A stretch of 64,000 bases of DNA from Indolivaga macrotermitis (GTDB taxonomy: Bacteria > Bacteroidota > Bacteroidia > Bacteroidales > Dysgonomonadaceae): positions 1-64,000 of the forward strand of contig NZ_FQUC01000010.1 in NCBI RefSeq assembly GCF_900128985.1. Reading direction: 5' to 3'. The notes beneath the pieces were generated by a model, which was given only the letters and a program-made list of their open reading frames with translations, made no database searches and was not told the DNA's origin. Below are positions 36,855 to 46,875 of this stretch, one piece after another. The first letter of the stretch is position 1; every line of letters begins with the position of its first letter. The position numbers and the translations under genes were made by a program.

Positions 36855-38396
36855 TCAATATTTAGTCATCAGTTCTTTGAAGTACCATATCATCTTTGCA
36901 AAATTGTCGAGAGTGATATGTTCGTTTTCATTATGAATCGATCGTTGTTCTGATAGGCTTAAGTTGAGCGGCATGAAACGATAGATATTATCACTTACCG
37001 ATTGGTACTTGTATGCATCGGTTCCGCCGATAGTAATATATGACGATACAATGGCTTTGGGATATAATTCGGCCATCGTCTTTTTGATAATTTCGAAACC
37101 TCTTGTATCCAACGATGAAATAGCAGAAGGTTCACGGGCTGAAATAGTTTCAATTTCTACATTATAACCCTCACAGAGTTTGTCAACATGTTTTTTTACA
37201 TCATCCACTGTTTCGCCCGGAAGAATCCGGAAGTTAACAGTTACTTCTGAAACCGAAGTCAATACATTTGCAGCATCGCTACCTTTTGCCATACTGATAG
37301 CTGTGGTTGTGCGAATCAGTGCATTTGAAGAAGGACTTTTACTGAATGTGCTGATCAATAGTGGTTTCAGAGCCCATTGATTGGCAATAGCTACCTGTGA
37401 TGCAAAATTCATTTCGCCTCCGATATTGTCAAGGAATGAGGCAATAGGAGATATAATTTTAGAAGGCATCTGGTTGTTATTTAATTTTTCTATTATCTCG
37501 GCAGCATATACCAGCGAACTTTTGGCAGGGGGCATAGATGCGTGTCCTCCTATTCCGTGGACTTTTATCCGAAGAGTGAGAAATCCTTTTTCACCGATAC
37601 CGACCAATCCCAGTGGCTTTTGTATAGATTCTAACGCAGATCCTGGTGCGGCAATAATTCCTCCTTCGTCATAAACGGCGTCGAATGTCAGATCTTGCTG
37701 TTTAAAATATTCGGCGATTTGGATAGCTCCCTGGCGGCCTCCGACCTCTTCGTCATGTCCGAATGCAAACCAGATATCTCGTTCGGGTTGAAACCCTTGT
37801 GCGATAAGTGTATCTGCTGCTTCAAATAGTGAGAATAGCATACATTTCATATCAAGTGTACCCCGTCCGTAAATACGCCCGTCGGCTACTGCTCCGGAAA
37901 ATGGCGAATAGTCCCATTTTGATTGTATAGTGTCGGCAGGAGGGATAACTGCATCTCCGGGACGAAATATGGTATCACTTGCAGTTTCTGTTTCGGGATT
38001 ATAACCGATAACTGGAACTACATCGTAATGCGAAAGGAATAATATTGGTTTCAAATCGCTGTTTTTTCCTTTCCAATGGAAGACCAGCCCGTATTTATTG
38101 ACTGTAATAGTATCCATTGCTTTGTATATTTCGGGATATGCTTTAGGCAGGTATACTTTGAAATCATCAAAAGGTTTGAAGTATGTGTCCTCATAGACCT
38201 CTGTGCTGACAGTAGGGATACGTATTCCTTCGGCAAACCGCTTGATTGATTTTTCTGTTAATGGAGTTTCAGGAGTTTGTCCCTCTTGGACAGTATCTGT
38301 TTTAAGGAAAGGATAAGTCAAAGTCCTGATTACTAGAATTGCGATAAAGATCACCAATAATGCAGCTATAACCATAGCTATCTTTTTTATATTCAT
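36855..38396 (-). CDS. M20-family metallopeptidase (carboxypeptidase S/PM20D1-like)
   Basis: 513 residues. A single N-terminal hydrophobic segment (about 7-27) anchors it or serves as signal. Metal and catalytic motifs are LFLSHYDVVPV, GRGTLDMKCMLF and FGHDEEVGGRQG, then GGTDAYKY and SIHNENEHI near the C-terminus. The dimerisation domain has GIGGHASMPP. The architecture with an N-terminal helix matches yeast carboxypeptidase S and PM20D1, which act on peptides or N-acyl amino acids. Substrate is unknown. Confidence 0.88.
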   Translation of the reverse strand: MNIKKIAMVIAALLVIFIAILVIRTLTYPFLKTDTVQEGQTPETPLTEKSIKRFAEGIRIPTVSTEVYEDTYFKPFDDFKVYLPKAYPEIYKAMDTITVNKYGLVFHWKGKNSDLKPILFLSHYDVVPVIGYNPETETASDTIFRPGDAVIPPADTIQSKWDYSPFSGAVADGRIYGRGTLDMKCMLFSLFEAADTLIAQGFQPERDIWFAFGHDEEVGGRQGAIQIAEYFKQQDLTFDAVYDEGGIIAAPGSALESIQKPLGLVGIGEKGFLTLRIKVHGIGGHASMPPAKSSLVYAAEIIEKLNNNQMPSKIISPIASFLDNIGGEMNFASQVAIANQWALKPLLISTFSKSPSSNALIRTTTAISMAKGSDAANVLTSVSEVTVNFRILPGETVDDVKKHVDKLCEGYNVEIETISAREPSAISSLDTRGFEIIKKTMAELYPKAIVSSYITIGGTDAYKYQSVSDNIYRFMPLNLSLSEQRSIHNENEHITLDNFAKMIWYFKELMTKY

Positions 38397-38595
38397 ACTG
38401 TTTTTCTTTTTCGAATGTATTTTACCGGTTATTCTGGTATCTCTGAATATGAGATATCCGCATTTTCTGCCCGGTTAATTATTTTTTGTTAAAACAAATA
38501 TGAAATAAGAAATGTTTTATGATGTAACTGATATTGTTGTGAATATGTGTATTAAAGGGGGTTATCGCAAATTGTAATGCAGGGTTGCTATAGGT

Positions 38596-39396
38596 TTATT
38601 CAAGGATAAGAAAACCGTCGGTTAATGCCTTTTCGTATTTTTCCTTATCAAAAGAAAATAGAGCCGAATCTTTTACTCCAAATTTCTTACTTACTTCATC
38701 CAATTTATATACAAGTCCGGCAGCCAGCATTTTTCGCTGAAAATTACGCCTGTCGAGTTTCTTCTGTAGTATTGTCTCGAAAATAATGCGCATTTCTGTC
38801 ATTGTAAATTTCTCGGGTAAAAGTTCATAGCCGATAGGAGATATAGAAAGGCGTATACGTAGTGTATACAATGCTTTTTCTAAGATTTCGTTGTGATCTG
38901 AGTATAGTTCGGGGATATCTTTAAGATCGAACCATGCAATTTCCTCGTCTTCATTTGTTTCTATTTTGACTTTCGAGTATTCGACCAGTGCATAGTAACC
39001 AATGCTGACAAACCGTTGCATCAGCCAATGTTTTTCCCTGTCTTTCGGGTTTTCGAAGCCACGCAGAATAAGCATCTCCTCGTTCTCCGGTAGTTTAGTC
39101 CTCTTCCAATCTCCGAATGTATGGAATTGCTTCAAATATACATTTTCTAGACCTGTCCTGTTTTTCAGTACCCTGTCGGCAGCAGTATCTATACTTTCTT
39201 CTTTTCCGACGAATCCACCCGGTAGCATCCATTGGGTATAATATGAAAATTTGTTTAGTAAAACTTTCATATTACCATCATGAAATCCAAATATTACACA
39301 GTCAACAGACACTCCTTGCTGGAGAGAATCGCCATCGATTTGCAGAACTTTAGAACCTGCATACGATTTTTTGCTAGTATGTTTATCAGTAGGCAT
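38596..39396 (-). CDS. Nudix-winged-helix transcriptional regulator (AraR/NrtR type)
   Basis: 266 residues from ATG 39396 (GTG 39405 possible). Residues about 25-165 are a Nudix fold with GGFVGKEESIDTAADRVLKNRTGL; aligned to GX5EX7REXXEEXG, the REXXEE residues are RVLKNR, so catalysis is probably lost. Residues about 180-260 are a winged helix (FTMTEMRIIFETILQKKLDRRNFQRKML). In Bacteroides, regulators of this build (AraR) sense arabinose; NrtR relatives sense ADP-ribose. It is divergent from the GH3/TonB operon and is the natural candidate to control it (inference). A -7 element TACCTTTG (39422-39429, minus strand) lies just upstream. Confidence 0.82.
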   Translation of the reverse strand: MPTDKHTSKKSYAGSKVLQIDGDSLQQGVSVDCVIFGFHDGNMKVLLNKFSYYTQWMLPGGFVGKEESIDTAADRVLKNRTGLENVYLKQFHTFGDWKRTKLPENEEMLILRGFENPKDREKHWLMQRFVSIGYYALVEYSKVKIETNEDEEIAWFDLKDIPELYSDHNEILEKALYTLRIRLSISPIGYELLPEKFTMTEMRIIFETILQKKLDRRNFQRKMLAAGLVYKLDEVSKKFGVKDSALFSFDKEKYEKALTDGFLILE

Positions 39397-39405
39397 TTGA
39401 GACAC

Positions 39406-39862
39406 AAAATTTTCTGATTTTCAAAGGTACAATAACCCTTTAACAAATTCTAGGTATTTAGCATATTTTAACCACACATGTATAGTTATGCTGTAAAACA
39501 TATTTCTTTTAAAAGTCCTTATTCTCACTCGATTTATTGACCTAATATCGTCTAATTCTACCTCCTGCACATTTTTTAGATTTGGAAATAAAAATTTATT
39601 ATCGTTATATTTGCGTCTAATCAACACATCAATGTGTTTGAAAACGCATCATTGAGTTTGTGGGACGCTTTTTGCTTGATGCTAATTTCAACCTGCTTAC
39701 AGAATTATAAGATTTAAGATCATGAGACACCTCTTCCCTTCTTTTATTTAACAAAAAGCCCGGATTGTGTGGTCTAAAAACGACATCTATTTAAAAATAA
39801 CATAGCCAAAATCAATTTGGTCTAATCAAAAGCGAACCTCAGGTTTAACGAACTGAAAAATT
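39406..39862 (+). promoter_or_regulatory. Control region and long leader of the GH3/TonB operon
   Basis: TTTG (39581-39584), 21 bases, TATATTTG (39606-39613) is a full consensus promoter. Predicted start is near 39620, giving a leader of about 240 nt. Right at the start sits a palindrome ACACAT-CA-ATGTGT (39624-39637), a plausible operator for the divergent regulator. Further on, GCATCA (39646-39651) and TGATGC (39676-39681) could pair across the leader. No coding frame of note. Confidence 0.6.
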
Positions 39863-42190
39863 ATGAAAAAAACATTAGTCGGAATTTTTGCGTTGCTTGC
39901 ATCTCTTTCAGCGCAGGGGCAAAATGGTTCTACCTTCAACATCGTAGAAAATGATAATGGGGCGACCCTCGGGTACTCACCGAACTCTGGTGTGAAAATA
40001 ATAACGGTCAATGGATTAAAATTCAAAGATCTGAACAAAAATGGAAAACTGGACAAATACGAAGACTGGCGCCTACCGGCAGATGAACGAGCCAAAGACT
40101 TGGCTAAACGTATGACTGTAGAACAGATTGCGGGTTTGATGTTATACAGCGGACACCAATCGTTGCCTTCGGCAGCAAGTGGTTTTGGAGCCGGAACTTA
40201 TGGCGGAAAAATTTTTGCAGAAAGTGGACTTCAGGCATGGGCGCTATCAGATGCTCAGAAGGTATTCTTAAAAGACGATAATCTAAGACATGTTCTTATT
40301 ACGAAAGTTGAAAGCCCGGAAGTTGCTGCCCGTTGGAACAACGAAATGCAGGCATGGGTGGAAGGTGTAGGATTGGGAATTCCTTGTAATACCAGTTCAG
40401 ATCCTCGTCATTCGGGTCAGGCAGCAGGAAACACGAAAGCTGAGTTTAATGCCGGAGCAGGTGGTGCTATCTCTATATGGCCCGACGGACTGGCAATGGC
40501 GGCTACATTCGATCCATCCATTACAAAACAGTTTGGGAACATCGCAGCTCAGGAATACCGTGCATTAGGTATCGGAACAGCTTTGTCTCCACAGATAGAC
40601 TTAGGAACAGAGCCCCGTTGGTACCGCATCTCTATGACATTCGGCGAAAGCCCTGAATTGGCAACAGATATGGCAAGAGCATACATTGATGGTTTCCAGA
40701 CTTCAACCGGAAAAGATGAAATAAAAGACGGTTGGGGATACAAGAGCGTAAATGCAATGGTAAAACACTGGCCGAGCGGAGGCCCTGAAGAGGGTGGACG
40801 TGACGGACACTGGGCTTTCGGTAAATTTGCCGTATATCCCGGAAATAATTTCGAAACTCACTTGAGACCGTTTACCGAAGGTGCTTTCAAATTGCAGGGA
40901 AGTACGGGTATGGCTTCAGCTGTAATGCCATATTACACTATCAGTTATAATCAGGCTAAAGATGGTACCAACTATGCGAATGGTTTTAGTAAATATATTG
41001 TAACTGACTTGTTGAGAGAAAAATATGGTTACGACGGTGTTGTGTGTACCGACTGGCTTATAACAGGAGACGAAGGCGCAACACCGGATCAGTTTATGGG
41101 TAAACCATGGGGTGTAGAAGATAAGTCTATTGCCGAAAGACATTACATCGCACTAATGGCCGGAATGGATCAATTCGGAGGAAACAATGTAATGGGGCCT
41201 ATCATCGAAGCTTATGATATGGGGATAAAAGAGCATGGCAAAAACTTTATGAGAAACCGTTTCGAGCAATCGGCAGTTCGTCTTTTAAAGAATATTTTCC
41301 GCCTTGGTCTATTCGAAAATCCGTATTTGAATCCACTGGAAACTGCAAAAATTGTGGGTAACCCCGATTTTATGCAAGCCGGTTATGATGCACAGGTAAA
41401 ATCCGTTGTGATGTTGAAGAACAAATCAAAAGTCTTACCTATCAAAGAAAAGAAAACAGTATATATTCCTAAGAATTATTATCCTTCTACAAAGAGCTGG
41501 TGGGGAGACTGGTCTAATCCTTCTTTAGATTATCCGGTAGATATCAATATGGTGAAGAAATATTACAATGTAACAGAAGACCCTAAAAAAGCAGACTTTG
41601 CCATAGTATTTGTATCGAGTCCATACAGTAATAACGATGGGGGAGGTTATGACCTGAATGACAGAAAAGAAGGTGGTAATGGGTATGTGCCTATCTCTTT
41701 ACAATATTCTACTTATACGGCAGTTGATGCCCGTGACCATAGTATCGCAGCCGGAGACAAGGTTATTGACCCTACCATCAAAGACCGTGGATATAAAGGT
41801 AAAACAGTTACGGCATCGAATACAATGGATCTGTCTACAATCTTGACTACAAAAAATCAAATGGGAGAAAAACCGGTGATTGTTGTCGTGAATTTGGCTC
41901 GTCCGATGGTATTTAATGAGTTCGAACATCGTGTTGATGGTATCGTAGCCCGTTTCGGAATAGGAGAACAACCTGTATTGGATATTATCTCAGGTAAATA
42001 TGAACCATCGGGATTATTGCCGGTACAAATGCCTGCAAATATGTCTACTGTAGAAAAACAAGCTGAAGATGTACCTTATGATATGGAATGTCACAAAGAT
42101 ACAGAAGGCAATGTATATGATTTCGCTTACGGGCTTAACTGGAAAGGTGTGATAAAAGATGCACGTACAGCGAAATATTCAAAAAAATAA
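39863..42190 (+). CDS. GH3 beta-glucosidase-like enzyme with EF-hand-like N-terminal loop
   Basis: 775 residues. A signal peptide ends QGQ. Residues about 50-70 read FKDLNKNGKLDKYEDWRLP, a DxNxNGxLDxYED calcium-loop pattern before the GH3 barrel. The barrel has MVKHWPSGGPEEGGRDGHW (the conserved KH of GH3) and the nucleophile Asp in YDGVVCTDWLI near residue 398. The second alpha/beta domain follows from about 500 (QVKSVVMLKNKSKVLPI). No C-terminal fibronectin-like domain. It probably hydrolyses beta-glucosides in the periplasm; exact linkage is not readable. Confidence 0.88.
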   Translation: MKKTLVGIFALLASLSAQGQNGSTFNIVENDNGATLGYSPNSGVKIITVNGLKFKDLNKNGKLDKYEDWRLPADERAKDLAKRMTVEQIAGLMLYSGHQSLPSAASGFGAGTYGGKIFAESGLQAWALSDAQKVFLKDDNLRHVLITKVESPEVAARWNNEMQAWVEGVGLGIPCNTSSDPRHSGQAAGNTKAEFNAGAGGAISIWPDGLAMAATFDPSITKQFGNIAAQEYRALGIGTALSPQIDLGTEPRWYRISMTFGESPELATDMARAYIDGFQTSTGKDEIKDGWGYKSVNAMVKHWPSGGPEEGGRDGHWAFGKFAVYPGNNFETHLRPFTEGAFKLQGSTGMASAVMPYYTISYNQAKDGTNYANGFSKYIVTDLLREKYGYDGVVCTDWLITGDEGATPDQFMGKPWGVEDKSIAERHYIALMAGMDQFGGNNVMGPIIEAYDMGIKEHGKNFMRNRFEQSAVRLLKNIFRLGLFENPYLNPLETAKIVGNPDFMQAGYDAQVKSVVMLKNKSKVLPIKEKKTVYIPKNYYPSTKSWWGDWSNPSLDYPVDINMVKKYYNVTEDPKKADFAIVFVSSPYSNNDGGGYDLNDRKEGGNGYVPISLQYSTYTAVDARDHSIAAGDKVIDPTIKDRGYKGKTVTASNTMDLSTILTTKNQMGEKPVIVVVNLARPMVFNEFEHRVDGIVARFGIGEQPVLDIISGKYEPSGLLPVQMPANMSTVEKQAEDVPYDMECHKDTEGNVYDFAYGLNWKGVIKDARTAKYSKK

Positions 42191-42219
42191 ATCATTTACC
42201 ATAAAACACAATATATAGA

Positions 42220-44460
42220 ATGAAAAAATCAGTAAAGAAAGTATCTCTTATTCTAGCTTTGGGTGGGTTTTTTGTAGGAGGTATCAATGCTCAGGAGAAA
42301 GCAGCGCAAGATACAACGAAGGTAAAAGAAGGCGACCGTAACATGATGCTTAACGCAGCATCTGCAAACTCGGGTCCCCGTGAAGTAAATGTTGGTTTAC
42401 CTGCTACTGTAGGTGGTACAACCGTATTGGAAAATAACCTGCCTGTTGTATACTTCTACTGGCCTGAGTTCCCTTACAAATCGTGGCGTATGGATGCTAT
42501 GACCAATGGGGTTAAGGTAAGAGATCTTGGACAAACTGCTATTCATGTTGGTGATGTAGGTTTTTCTATGGATACATACGATAATTTAGGAACGGATAAT
42601 TTCAGAGGAAGCGGAAGTCTTGGTTCTAATCACTTTGGTTTGATCAAACAGGATTTTAATGTAAGCGGGCCTCTTGGAAACGGATTCAAATTCTCGCTGG
42701 GAACTTTTATCAACTTTGACCCGGGTACGTACAAGAATAAATATACCGAGAGATATTACAGCGACCAGACTGTATTATTGAAAGGTGCATTGAGCAAAGA
42801 TTATACTTTCGGTAATGGTAAAGGTTCTATTGCACTGATGTATAAGTATGCCAGTTCTAAAGGTATGTCTACTCAGTTATCAGCTCCTTATATCTATAAA
42901 AAAGACGGATCGGTTAAGGAACTGGATGGTTTCAAAATCGGAGGAGATTCGTATGTATCAGGTCAGACATATGATTTATTAGATTCTTATTCGGGAAAAC
43001 GGGTTGAACGGGATGCGTTGAATGATTATGGCTCTGAAACGCATACAATTGATTTGATAGGTAAAAATAATTTTGATAACGGATTGTACTTCAATTATAT
43101 TGTTCGTGCACACTCAGCCAGAACAGGAGCATTTCTTCCTGTAATGACAGGTGTTTCCGGCAGTGAGGCGGGTAAATATACTTATGCGGATACCGGAGAA
43201 GAATATACAGGAAACAATGTGCAAACAGTAATGGTTATCGCATCCAGAAAGACTCCTATCAAGTCTCTTACTTCAACATTCGAAGTAGGTAAAAAATCGG
43301 GAAGACATAGTTGGAATGTAGGTTTGAATGCGTGGGTTTATGATATCAATAAATTTTTATCAGAGTCAACCATGTTCTATCAGGAAGTTTCTGCTAACCC
43401 CAGACGTCTTGTTGGTGCAAGCGGAAGTACTTATTTCAGTGATGGTAACGAATATCATGACGGTACAGAAACCAAAACAGCTTTGTTTGCTACAGACAAA
43501 TGGGAAATATCGGATGTATTTACTTTGAATTTGGGTGCTCGTCTTGAATACCAGGCATTGAGGGGTAACTATATTGATAAGACTACTATTGTAAGTGGTA
43601 TTCCGTATATGGATAACAAAAAGACTGATATTGATGAAAATTTCCTGAATAAAGCTTTCATGGCTAGTGCCGTTTATAAAATGACAAGATCGTTCGGCCT
43701 GCTAGGAGAATTGACTTATAACGAGCAAGCCGGACACTTGGAAAACTATTCGGCAGGTAACTATCCTGACCTGAAACATTCTAAAATACCGGGAGCTACA
43801 TTGGGGTTATTCTACAATCACCCGATGGTAAGTGTCGTTTCTAAAGCAACTTATATTCAGAAAGATAATTACAGAAGTACTGTAAACTTTACAAATCCTA
43901 ACGATATCAGTCAGGTAAACCGTGCAGCAGTAAAATATGATATTCAAACAATCGGATGGACTACAGACGTAGTTGCAACTCCGTTCAAGAATTTCAACCT
44001 GCACTTCTTGTTGACTGTTCAATCTCCTAAGTATAAAAACTATGCAGGAACTGTAGAATTTGCAAGTGGAAATGTTGATTATAGTTTCAATGATAAAATC
44101 GTAAATAAGGTTTCTAAAGTTTTGATCGAGATCGACCCAAGCTACCAATGGGAGAAAGTTCGCATTTGGGCTAGTGCACGTTATTTCAGTAAAACGTATG
44201 CCAATTTGTCTAACTCATTACAATTGGCAAGTCGTTGGGAAACATTCGCAGGGTTGAATTATTCTTTCAACAAGAATCTTGATTTCAGTGCAACTTTTGT
44301 GAATTTATTGAATCAACGTGGTGCTCAGGGAACCATTTCGGGAACAGACCTACTTACTGACGAACAGGTTGATGAGAAGGTAGGAGCCGACGGTATTGTC
44401 GTGTCAGGAACGTATATCCGTCCGTTTACAGCAGAGTTTGGTATTAAATATAGATTTTAA
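42220..44460 (+). CDS. TonB-dependent outer-membrane receptor without SusD partner
   Basis: 746 residues. A signal peptide ends INAQ. There is no N-terminal carboxypeptidase-like domain; an apparent plug region (REVNVGLPATVGGTTVLENN, FNVSGPLGNG) leads into repeated beta-strands ending FGIKYRF, the terminal aromatic typical of outer-membrane barrels. A barrel-like WETFAGLNYSFNKNLDFSATFVNLLNQRG segment precedes the end. It lies between two GH3 genes, 29 bases after the first, and probably imports their substrate or products. Plug motifs are atypical, so family assignment is moderate. Confidence 0.75.
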   Translation: MKKSVKKVSLILALGGFFVGGINAQEKAAQDTTKVKEGDRNMMLNAASANSGPREVNVGLPATVGGTTVLENNLPVVYFYWPEFPYKSWRMDAMTNGVKVRDLGQTAIHVGDVGFSMDTYDNLGTDNFRGSGSLGSNHFGLIKQDFNVSGPLGNGFKFSLGTFINFDPGTYKNKYTERYYSDQTVLLKGALSKDYTFGNGKGSIALMYKYASSKGMSTQLSAPYIYKKDGSVKELDGFKIGGDSYVSGQTYDLLDSYSGKRVERDALNDYGSETHTIDLIGKNNFDNGLYFNYIVRAHSARTGAFLPVMTGVSGSEAGKYTYADTGEEYTGNNVQTVMVIASRKTPIKSLTSTFEVGKKSGRHSWNVGLNAWVYDINKFLSESTMFYQEVSANPRRLVGASGSTYFSDGNEYHDGTETKTALFATDKWEISDVFTLNLGARLEYQALRGNYIDKTTIVSGIPYMDNKKTDIDENFLNKAFMASAVYKMTRSFGLLGELTYNEQAGHLENYSAGNYPDLKHSKIPGATLGLFYNHPMVSVVSKATYIQKDNYRSTVNFTNPNDISQVNRAAVKYDIQTIGWTTDVVATPFKNFNLHFLLTVQSPKYKNYAGTVEFASGNVDYSFNDKIVNKVSKVLIEIDPSYQWEKVRIWASARYFSKTYANLSNSLQLASRWETFAGLNYSFNKNLDFSATFVNLLNQRGAQGTISGTDLLTDEQVDEKVGADGIVVSGTYIRPFTAEFGIKYRF

Positions 44461-44477
44461 GTTTTTGATGACAAGTA

Positions 44478-44510
44478 TATTAAGGAGGGGATAAGTCCTC
44501 TCCTTAATAA
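44478..44510 (+). terminator. Weak hairpin within the GH3/TonB operon
   Basis: ATTAAGGAG and CTCCTTAAT arms (about 44479-44507) with inner partial pairing. No long T run follows. It may stabilise or partially terminate the transcript after the receptor gene. Confidence 0.4.
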
Positions 44511-44528
44511 TTTAAACAGATAAAAACT

Positions 44529-46838
44529 ATGAAAAAAAATTATTCTATTTTATGGGTGCTCCTTGTTGGTATACTCTTTACACAGTGTAAAGATGTCACA
44601 TCATCGGCACCGCAACTGGGGCAAGCCCCTATAGATAGTGTTATTGCTGCAATGACACTCGAAGAAAAAGCATTATTGGTTGTCGGAAGCGGGATGGAAG
44701 GTCTCGAAGGGAATGAAGAACGTCAGGCTCCCGTAGTAGGTGAAACTAAGAAAATTGTACCCGGAGCTGCGGGAACAACTATCGCTATAGAACGATTGGG
44801 TATACCTGCTATTGTTGTAGCTGACGGTCCTGCAGGATTACGTATATCTCCAACCCGTGATAATGATGATAATACTTACTATTGTACAGCTTATCCTATC
44901 GAAACAGCTTTGGCTTCTTCATGGAATGTCGAACTTGTGGAGGAAGCAGGAAAATCTGTCGGTAACGAAGTTCGCGAATACGGAGTAGATGTGCTTCTGG
45001 CTCCGGCATTAAATATACACCGCCATCCTCTGGCAGGACGTAATTTCGAATATTATTCGGAAGACCCGCTCATCTCAGGAAAAATGACGGCTGCTATGGT
45101 AAAAGGTGTTCAATCGAATGGTGTAGGAACTTCTATCAAGCATTTTGCAGCTAATAATTCTGAGACCGAAAGACAAGGTCTGGAAACTAAAGTTAGCCAG
45201 CGCGCATTGCGTGAGATATATTTAAAAGGCTTTGAGATCGCAGTCGAAGAATCTCAACCTTGGACAGTAATGTCTTCTTATAACAAGATCAACGGAGTTG
45301 ATGCTTCGCAAAGTGTAGACCTGTTGACTACTGTACTTCGTGATGATTGGGGCTTCAAAGGATTGGTTATGACTGACTGGTTTGGAGGATACGATCCTGT
45401 TAAACAAATGATTGCCGGAAATGATCTTCTGATGCCCGGAACTAAAAAACAAAAAGACCTGATTGTAGCAGCTGTTACAAACGGAATTTTAGACGAAAAA
45501 GTTCTGGATAGAAATGTTAAGCGTGTTTTAGAACTGATACTGGAAACTCCTCGTTTCAAAAAAGAAGCATTTTCAAACAAACCCGACCTAAAAGCGCATG
45601 CAATAGTGTCGCGGAATATAGCTACAGAAGGAATGGTATTGTTGAAAAACGATAATAATGCACTTCCTCTTACGGATGTGAAGAATGTGGCTGCTTTTGG
45701 TTTCAATTCATACGATTTTATAGCCGGAGGAGCCGGTAGCGGTGAAGTGAATAATGCATATACTGTATCGCTGGTAGAAGGGCTTGCTAATGCCGGATAC
45801 ACTCTGGATACGGAATTGGTAGATGTATATAAAAAATACATGGAGGTGGAAAAACCTAAAGTTCCACAGCCTAAGACTTTTAAAGATCCGGTTATTGCCA
45901 TACCCGAAATGGCTGTTGATATGTCTTTGATAGAGAAAAAGGCTGAAACAACAGATGTTGCTTTTATCAGTATAGGTCGTATATCGGGCGAGTTCAGAGA
46001 CCGTACACTTACTAATGACCAATACAAGATAGGTGATTATTATCTTACTCAGACCGAAAAAGATTTGATCAAGAACGTATCTAAGGTATTTAAGGCAAAA
46101 GGAAAGAAAACAGTGCTTATCCTTAATATAGGAGGAGTTGTAGAACTTACAGAAGTGAAGGATGCACCGGATGCAATACTTCTTGCATGGCAACCCGGAC
46201 TGGAAGGCGGAAATGCTGTTGCTGATATCTTAAGTGGAAAAGTGAATCCTTCGGGAAGACTGGCTACAACTTTCCTTGCAAACTATAAAGATGTCGCAGC
46301 GAAAGATTTCCCGGGTACGCCTGTTGAGAAACCGACTCAAATTGATTATGCAGAAGGTATTTATGTAGGTTACCGTTATTATGATAAGTTCAATATCAAA
46401 CCATTGTATGAGTTTGGTTATGGGTTGTCTTATACAACTTTTGAATATTCGGATTTGAAAGTTAGCCGTGAAGGCAATACTGTGAAAGTGAGTTTGAATG
46501 TTAAGAATACGGGTAGCCGCGAAGGTAAAGAGGTTGTACAGGTATATGTTGCTGCACCTAAGGGGCAGTTAGATAAACCGGTTCAGGAGTTGAGGACATT
46601 CGGGAAAACCAAACTTCTTAAACCGGGCGAATCACAGTCGTTTGCATTTGAGCTGAAAGATAAGGATATTGCTTCTTTCAATGAGAGCCTGTCTGCCTGG
46701 GTGGTAGAAAAAGGGCAATACGAGGTTCGTATAGGAGCATCATCCAGTAATATCAAACTAAAAGCACCATTTGTGGTAGACAGCGATGTTAATGTATTGA
46801 AGGTTAATAATGCTCTGGCTATGCAAGGTGCAAAATAA
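44529..46838 (+). CDS. GH3 beta-glucosidase, lipoprotein, with C-terminal fibronectin-like domain
   Basis: 769 residues. Lipobox FTQC gives a lipoprotein. Conserved barrel motifs include VADGPAGLR, NIHRHPLAGRNFEYYSEDP and IKHFAANNSE, and the nucleophile Asp is in GLVMTDWFGG near residue 283. The alpha/beta domain has GMVLLKNDNNALPL and LAWQPGLEGGNAVADIL. The C-terminal fibronectin type III-like domain has NTGSREGKEVVQVY and RIGASSSN. It hydrolyses beta-glucosides at the cell surface or periplasm. Third gene of the operon. Confidence 0.92.
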   Translation: MKKNYSILWVLLVGILFTQCKDVTSSAPQLGQAPIDSVIAAMTLEEKALLVVGSGMEGLEGNEERQAPVVGETKKIVPGAAGTTIAIERLGIPAIVVADGPAGLRISPTRDNDDNTYYCTAYPIETALASSWNVELVEEAGKSVGNEVREYGVDVLLAPALNIHRHPLAGRNFEYYSEDPLISGKMTAAMVKGVQSNGVGTSIKHFAANNSETERQGLETKVSQRALREIYLKGFEIAVEESQPWTVMSSYNKINGVDASQSVDLLTTVLRDDWGFKGLVMTDWFGGYDPVKQMIAGNDLLMPGTKKQKDLIVAAVTNGILDEKVLDRNVKRVLELILETPRFKKEAFSNKPDLKAHAIVSRNIATEGMVLLKNDNNALPLTDVKNVAAFGFNSYDFIAGGAGSGEVNNAYTVSLVEGLANAGYTLDTELVDVYKKYMEVEKPKVPQPKTFKDPVIAIPEMAVDMSLIEKKAETTDVAFISIGRISGEFRDRTLTNDQYKIGDYYLTQTEKDLIKNVSKVFKAKGKKTVLILNIGGVVELTEVKDAPDAILLAWQPGLEGGNAVADILSGKVNPSGRLATTFLANYKDVAAKDFPGTPVEKPTQIDYAEGIYVGYRYYDKFNIKPLYEFGYGLSYTTFEYSDLKVSREGNTVKVSLNVKNTGSREGKEVVQVYVAAPKGQLDKPVQELRTFGKTKLLKPGESQSFAFELKDKDIASFNESLSAWVVEKGQYEVRIGASSSNIKLKAPFVVDSDVNVLKVNNALAMQGAK

Positions 46839-46875
46839 GGTCACAAGCCTTTAACAGATCAAGAATACACAAAAT

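Noticed and set aside
39640-39700. Possible riboswitch in the 240-nt leader of the GH3/TonB operon
   Set aside because: Only one weak long-range pairing (GCATCA/TGATGC) is visible and no known aptamer motif is recognised.
45278-46027. 249-residue antisense frame inside the second GH3 gene
   Set aside because: It is a shadow of a strongly supported coding sequence, with Ser-rich composition produced by the opposite strand's codon use.
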